A stretch of 42,887 nucleotides of DNA, from assembly GCA_030681265.1 (NCBI GenBank), contig JAUXXD010000068.1:1-42887 (forward strand), given 5' to 3'. The position numbers and the translations under genes are program-made. This stretch comes from Candidatus Didemnitutus sp. (GTDB lineage: Bacteria > Verrucomicrobiota > Verrucomicrobiia > Opitutales > Opitutaceae). Shown in pieces: positions 42,065 through 42,887 of the stretch. Position 1 is the first letter of the stretch. The number at the start of each line of letters is the position of its first letter. Under the pieces are notes generated by a model, which made no database searches, was not told where the DNA came from, and saw only the letters and a program-made list of their open reading frames with translations.

Positions 42065-42449
42065 AGAAATAGGCAAATCGCTTGACCCAATGCTCTCCGA
42101 TTTCACAGCGGATGTTCATTCGTGGAGTTGCCTCTTCGCCTAGCCATGATGCCCATTGCCCTTTTTCCTCCTTAAGGGGGGAATACCGAGGGGAGCCTCC
42201 GAGCATGGGGCTTTGTGCCAATTTATCGGAATTGGAGAGGATGGCCGTAATTGAGGTGACCGCATCATTCCTCTGCCATCTCCAGCGGCAGCTTACCTTT
42301 GGCGCAGCCCGCCTGAACAAAATGAGGCAAGCGGCGTAGATTACGATCTTTTACTCTTTCCATCCAACCTGCACCGGACAAGTTTCAGGCCATAATACGC
42401 ACCACACTCAAAGGCTGCTCGGCCAAGCAACCCTAGAGCTACTACCAAC
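42065..42449. other. Intergenic stretch between SLATT and DUF4007 genes
   Basis: About 385 bases. The open frame from 42082 to 42339 has composition and sequence unlike a protein. It holds the second palindromic element and a CATAAT box at 42391-42396 that could be the -10 of a DUF4007 promoter; no good -35 is in place. Confidence 0.5.
42154..42185. repeat. Palindromic element, copy 2
   Basis: Starts CATTGCCCTTTTTCCTCC and ends GGGGGGAATA. It resembles the element at 41268-41300 in start, centre and end, with C-rich left and G-rich right arms. The two copies flank the SLATT gene. Confidence 0.4.
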
Positions 42450-42887
42450 ATGGCTTACCGCTTTTCCGGACACGAGACGTTTCCCTTCCGCTACCCCTGG
42501 CTGCCCAAGGCGTGTATTGGCATCATCAAGTCCCCCACGGCTTTCACCGACGAGGACGCCGCGATGGTCGAGTTTGGCATCGGCAAGAACATGGTCCGGG
42601 CGATGCGCTTCTGGGTGGAAGCCGCCGGCCTCGCAGTGACGGTGGAAGGCGGCATGAAGGCGACGCCTCTGGGCGAAAAGTTCTTTGGGGAGGATGGACT
42701 GGACCCCTATCTCGAGGACATCCAGACCCTCTGGCTTCTGCACTGGAATATTTCCACCCAGGTCGAGAACCCGCTTTTTGCGTGGGAATTCCTGCTCAAC
42801 CGCTGGCAGGAGCACGAGATCGCGGAGGGCCCTGTGCTGAAGGCTTTCTCTCAGGAGTCAGAACGGCTGGCGCTGAAAAAACTATCG
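42450..42887 (+). CDS. DUF4007 family protein, 5' part (runs off the window)
   Basis: An open frame from ATG 42450 to the window end gives 146 residues without a stop. It begins MAYRFSGHETFPFRYPWLPK, the strong family mark of DUF4007 proteins, and continues with FGIGKNMVRAMRFWVEA and LWLLHWNIS. DUF4007 genes are usually found next to PAPS-reductase-like (DndC-type) and cysteine-desulfurase genes of DNA phosphorothioation or related defence loci. The C-terminal part and neighbours lie outside. The context of this island supports that reading. Confidence 0.8.
   Translation, partial: MAYRFSGHETFPFRYPWLPKACIGIIKSPTAFTDEDAAMVEFGIGKNMVRAMRFWVEAAGLAVTVEGGMKATPLGEKFFGEDGLDPYLEDIQTLWLLHWNISTQVENPLFAWEFLLNRWQEHEIAEGPVLKAFSQESERLALKKLS

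Noticed and set aside
42082-42339. 85-residue open frame between the SLATT and DUF4007 genes
   Set aside because: It runs through the palindromic element, has no ribosome site and its amino-acid order does not look like a folded protein.
42408-42815. 135-residue minus-strand open frame
   Set aside because: It is the antisense of the DUF4007 gene, whose plus-strand product has a clear family signature.
1-42887. CRISPR array
   Set aside because: No regularly spaced repeats of 23-40 bases were found; repeats seen are short and isolated.

Overview
The window looks like chromosomal DNA from a high-GC Gram-negative bacterium, most likely a member of the Verrucomicrobiota (Opitutales/Opitutaceae type). 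That is inferred from gene content (DUF3299 protein, a short ribosomal protein S18, hybrid sensor kinases with a periplasmic binding domain, an outer-membrane barrel/Wza/BY-kinase exopolysaccharide cluster). No rRNA gene is present to prove it. The window splits into a housekeeping part (1 to about 24.7 kb) and an accessory island (about 24.8 kb to the end).

Housekeeping part. From left to right: the tail of an unknown gene, a DUF3299 protein, an ACT-domain protein, a cation diffusion facilitator, an EamA exporter, a PhzF-like enzyme, a GNAT acetyltransferase, a 1170-residue membrane hybrid histidine kinase with a response-regulator tail, a DEAD-box-type RNA helicase (its motif II reads DEVD), an SDR oxidoreductase, a HAD phosphatase and HisC. 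Next come a membrane-anchored TPR protein and, divergently, a visibly more A/T-rich three-gene exopolysaccharide export cluster (barrel porin, Wza/SLBB-type export protein, Wzc-type tyrosine autokinase). They are followed by the t6A gene sua5/tsaC, rpsR with a clear terminator, tRNA-Arg(CCT), an FMN-reductase-like protein, chorismate synthase, a protein with a degenerate P-loop, a long cytidine deaminase and the DNA-alkylation response protein Ada.

Accessory island. The boundary is marked by a tRNA-Leu(CAG) gene that is normal through the anticodon arm and then departs from the tRNA sequence. Inside follow an AlbA_2/RecG-like ATP-binding protein, two PD-(D/E)XK-like proteins, and a mobility module: a zinc-finger protein, a serine recombinase and two coupled ParB/RepB-like proteins. 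The centrepiece is a tightly packed eight-gene operon (33401-38788): a 44-residue membrane protein, two small unknown proteins, an AAA+ ATPase, a protein kinase, a vWA/TerY-like protein, a PP2C phosphatase and a 147-residue unknown protein. Kinase, vWA and PP2C match the known TerY-P phosphorylation triad of conflict systems. The AAA+ ATPase and the four accessory proteins make it an extended form that I do not recognise as a described system.

The right end carries a more A/T-rich group of unknown genes (39126-41258), a SLATT-type membrane protein likely to act as an effector, and the start of a DUF4007 gene. DUF4007 genes usually lie next to DNA phosphorothioation-type genes, so the island probably continues as a defence island beyond the window.
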